Positions 62,317-64,000 of a DNA stretch of 64,000 bases are shown here, in pieces (the stretch's first letter is position 1; each line of letters starts with the position of its first letter). Under the pieces are notes generated by a model, which was not told the origin of the DNA, did not search any database, and was given only the letters and a program-made list of their open reading frames with translations. This stretch comes from JAFGPL01 sp963781805 (GTDB lineage: Bacteria; Bacteroidota; Bacteroidia; Bacteroidales; UBA10428): contig CAWAHF010000004.1 in NCBI GenBank assembly GCA_963781805.1, positions 5,332,001 through 5,396,000 of the forward strand, given 5' to 3'. Both the position numbers and the translations under genes were made by a program.

Positions 62317-63561
62317 ATGAGCATTATACAAATAATATTGTTGAGTATCCTGGTTTTCCTTGTTGTTATTTTATTACTGGTTTCCATGTTACTTTATGCC
62401 AAATCAAAATTAACAGCTAAAGGGAAGGTGAAAATTACCATAAATGACGAAAAAGAAATCGAAGTATCTCCCGGTTCCACACTTTTATCCACACTTTCCC
62501 AGACCAGTCTTTTTCTCCCGTCTGCATGCGGAGGAGGGGGTACGTGTGGAATGTGCCGTTGCCAGGTAGTAGATGGGGGTGGATCTATTTTGCCCACAGA
62601 AACCGGATTTTTTACCCGAAGAGAACAACACGAAAACTGGCGGTTGGGTTGTCAGGTGAAAGTTAAACAGGATATGAAAATTCATGTACCTGAAGAAGTA
62701 TTGGGTATTAAGAAGTGGGAATGTGAAGTAATATCCAATAAGAATGTTGCAACATTTATTAAAGAGTTTGTGGTTAAGCTACCCGAAGGTGAAATGCTCA
62801 AATTTCAATCCGGCGGATATGTCCAGATTGATGTTCCTACTTACGAAATGACTTTTCGCGACATTGATGTTCAATCCCAGTTCAGGGATGAATGGGATAA
62901 ATTTAAGATGTGGGATCTGAAAATGAAAAATACGGAAGAGACGTACAGGGCTTATTCCATGGCAAATCATCCTGCTGAAGGAAACATTGTAATGCTGAAT
63001 ATTCGAATTGCAACTCCGCCATGGGACAGGGCGAAAGGAGCTTTTATGAATGTACCTCCGGGTATCTGTTCATCATTTATTTTCTCCAGGAAACCGGGTG
63101 ATAAAGTTTCTCTATCAGGTCCTTACGGTGAATTTTTCATTAAAGATACAAAACGCGAAATGGTGTATATAGGAGGAGGAGCCGGAATGGCGCCGTTACG
63201 CTCTCATTTGTTTCATCTCTTCCACACCTTGAAGACAAATCGTAAGGTAACCTATTGGTACGGCGCACGCTCAAAAAGAGAGATTTTTTATGAAGATGAT
63301 TTCAGGGATATAGAAAAGAAATTTCCAAACTTTAAATTCAATATCGCATTATCGGAACCACTCGGCGAAGATAACTGGAAAGGTTATACCGGATTTATCC
63401 ATCAGGTATTATATGATGAATATCTAAGCAAGCACGATGAACCGGAAGATATTGAATATTACCTCTGTGGTCCGCCCATGATGAACGATGCTGTACAAAA
63501 AATGCTCTACAATTTGGGTGTTCCCGACGAAATGGTTGCCTATGATGATTTCGGAGGTTAG
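62317..63561 (+). CDS. nqrF: Na+-translocating NADH:quinone reductase subunit F
   Basis: The 414-residue protein has an N-terminal membrane anchor (~3-27). A 2Fe-2S ferredoxin domain follows, with Cys71, Cys77, Cys80 (CGGGGTCGMC) and Cys112 (RLGC). The FAD-binding domain shows RAYSMANHP, and the NADH-binding domain shows YIGGGAGMAPLRSH with YLCGPPMM near the end. It is the entry point for electrons from NADH. The gene ends 9 bp before apbE. Confidence 0.96.
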   Translation: MSIIQIILLSILVFLVVILLLVSMLLYAKSKLTAKGKVKITINDEKEIEVSPGSTLLSTLSQTSLFLPSACGGGGTCGMCRCQVVDGGGSILPTETGFFTRREQHENWRLGCQVKVKQDMKIHVPEEVLGIKKWECEVISNKNVATFIKEFVVKLPEGEMLKFQSGGYVQIDVPTYEMTFRDIDVQSQFRDEWDKFKMWDLKMKNTEETYRAYSMANHPAEGNIVMLNIRIATPPWDRAKGAFMNVPPGICSSFIFSRKPGDKVSLSGPYGEFFIKDTKREMVYIGGGAGMAPLRSHLFHLFHTLKTNRKVTYWYGARSKREIFYEDDFRDIEKKFPNFKFNIALSEPLGEDNWKGYTGFIHQVLYDEYLSKHDEPEDIEYYLCGPPMMNDAVQKMLYNLGVPDEMVAYDDFGG

Positions 63562-63570
63562 TTCATCCGG

Positions 63571-64000
63571 ATGAAAAAAAATCTTTTAATAATTATATTA
63601 GCTACCGTTTTTATTACCCTCATTATTGTCCTGAGTAAAAATTGGCATACTGAAAATTATTACAGAATTTCAGGTACCACACAAGGTACCACTTATCATA
63701 TAACTTATGCAAGTAAGTCAGGCAAGGATATTCAGCCTGAAATAGATTCTCTTCTTGCTGATTTCGACCATTCTTTATCCACGTATCTTCCCGGTTCCAT
63801 AATTTCAAGAATTAACCAAAATGATACCTCGGTTTTACCGGATAAACATTTTCTTGCCGTATTTAAAAAATCGCGCGAGGTATATGAAAAAACAGATGGC
63901 GCTTTTGATATAACTGTAGCGCCCATTGTAAATGCATGGGGGTTTGGATTTACAGAAAGATCAAATGTGGATAGCGCCATGATAGACAGTTTGCTGCAAT
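63571..64000 (+). CDS. apbE: FAD:protein FMN transferase, cut by window end
   Basis: The frame runs from the ATG at 63571 to the window end without a stop (143 codons seen). It begins with a lipoprotein-like or anchor segment (LLIIILATVFITLIIVLS), followed by ISGTTQGTTYHITY, LSTYLPGSIISRIN and AFDITVAPIVNAWGFG, which are ApbE family signatures. ApbE attaches FMN to Thr residues of NqrB and NqrC, so its place as the last gene after nqrF fits. The C-terminal part is outside the window. Confidence 0.92.
   Translation, partial: MKKNLLIIILATVFITLIIVLSKNWHTENYYRISGTTQGTTYHITYASKSGKDIQPEIDSLLADFDHSLSTYLPGSIISRINQNDTSVLPDKHFLAVFKKSREVYEKTDGAFDITVAPIVNAWGFGFTERSNVDSAMIDSLLQ

Overview
The window is an AT-rich Bacteroidota chromosome segment, most likely from an anaerobic Bacteroidales/Marinilabiliales-type organism. 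Supporting signs are a type IX secretion (T9SS) plug protein, a T9SS sorting domain, YD-repeat (Rhs) proteins of the Bacteroidota type, promoter motifs of the TTTG/TAnnTTTG class, a complete Na+-translocating NADH:quinone reductase operon and an AmmeMemoRadiSam-type radical SAM enzyme. I see no rRNA, tRNA or CRISPR array.

Region 1 (1-12.6 kb) is accessory DNA. It holds two copies of one integrative-element module. Each has an XRE-type regulator reading rightward, a divergent CHC2-Toprim-ATPase primase/helicase, and tyrosine recombinase genes after it. The left copy (1-3.4 kb) is cut by the window edge inside its first recombinase. The right copy (7.0-12.3 kb) is complete and shows a pair of recombinases, the second missing key catalytic residues. 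The primase/helicases are close relatives, but the regulators are not. Both copies carry a cluster of a 9-bp repeat (AAGTATAAC/GTTATACTT) between primase and recombinase. Each copy lies just beyond the toxin/immunity end of an Rhs locus. Between the copies are an orphan Rhs tip fused to a Tae4-like amidase, its candidate lipoprotein immunity gene, three small genes, and about 1.2 kb of structured non-coding DNA.

Region 2 (12.6-23.9 kb) is a leftward Rhs operon: a toxin-less YD-repeat protein, a beta-helix protein with a T9SS sorting domain, a small exported protein, a 1510-residue Rhs protein ending in an HExxH metallopeptidase-like domain, and a candidate immunity gene. A small HTH gene stands upstream. 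A 24-nt identity between the full Rhs gene and the orphan tip marks a plausible tip-exchange point.

Region 3 (24.5-64 kb) is mostly conserved chromosome: two LtaS-like sulfatases, a glycosyltransferase, an ABC permease, an HD hydrolase, an AddAB-like pair with a radical SAM gene between, trmD, hsp20, a DUF349 protein, pyrG, yidC, mnmA, a group of small membrane/secreted proteins with a membrane-bound AraC regulator, a HEAT-repeat protein, the T9SS plug protein, and nqrABCDEF followed by apbE (cut by the window end). Small repeats interrupt it: an ~85-bp hairpin repeat family around a GxxExxY nuclease-like gene, a ~218-bp MITE-like insertion with a 9-bp target duplication, and short palindromic elements that also occur inside the primase gene of the right-hand element.
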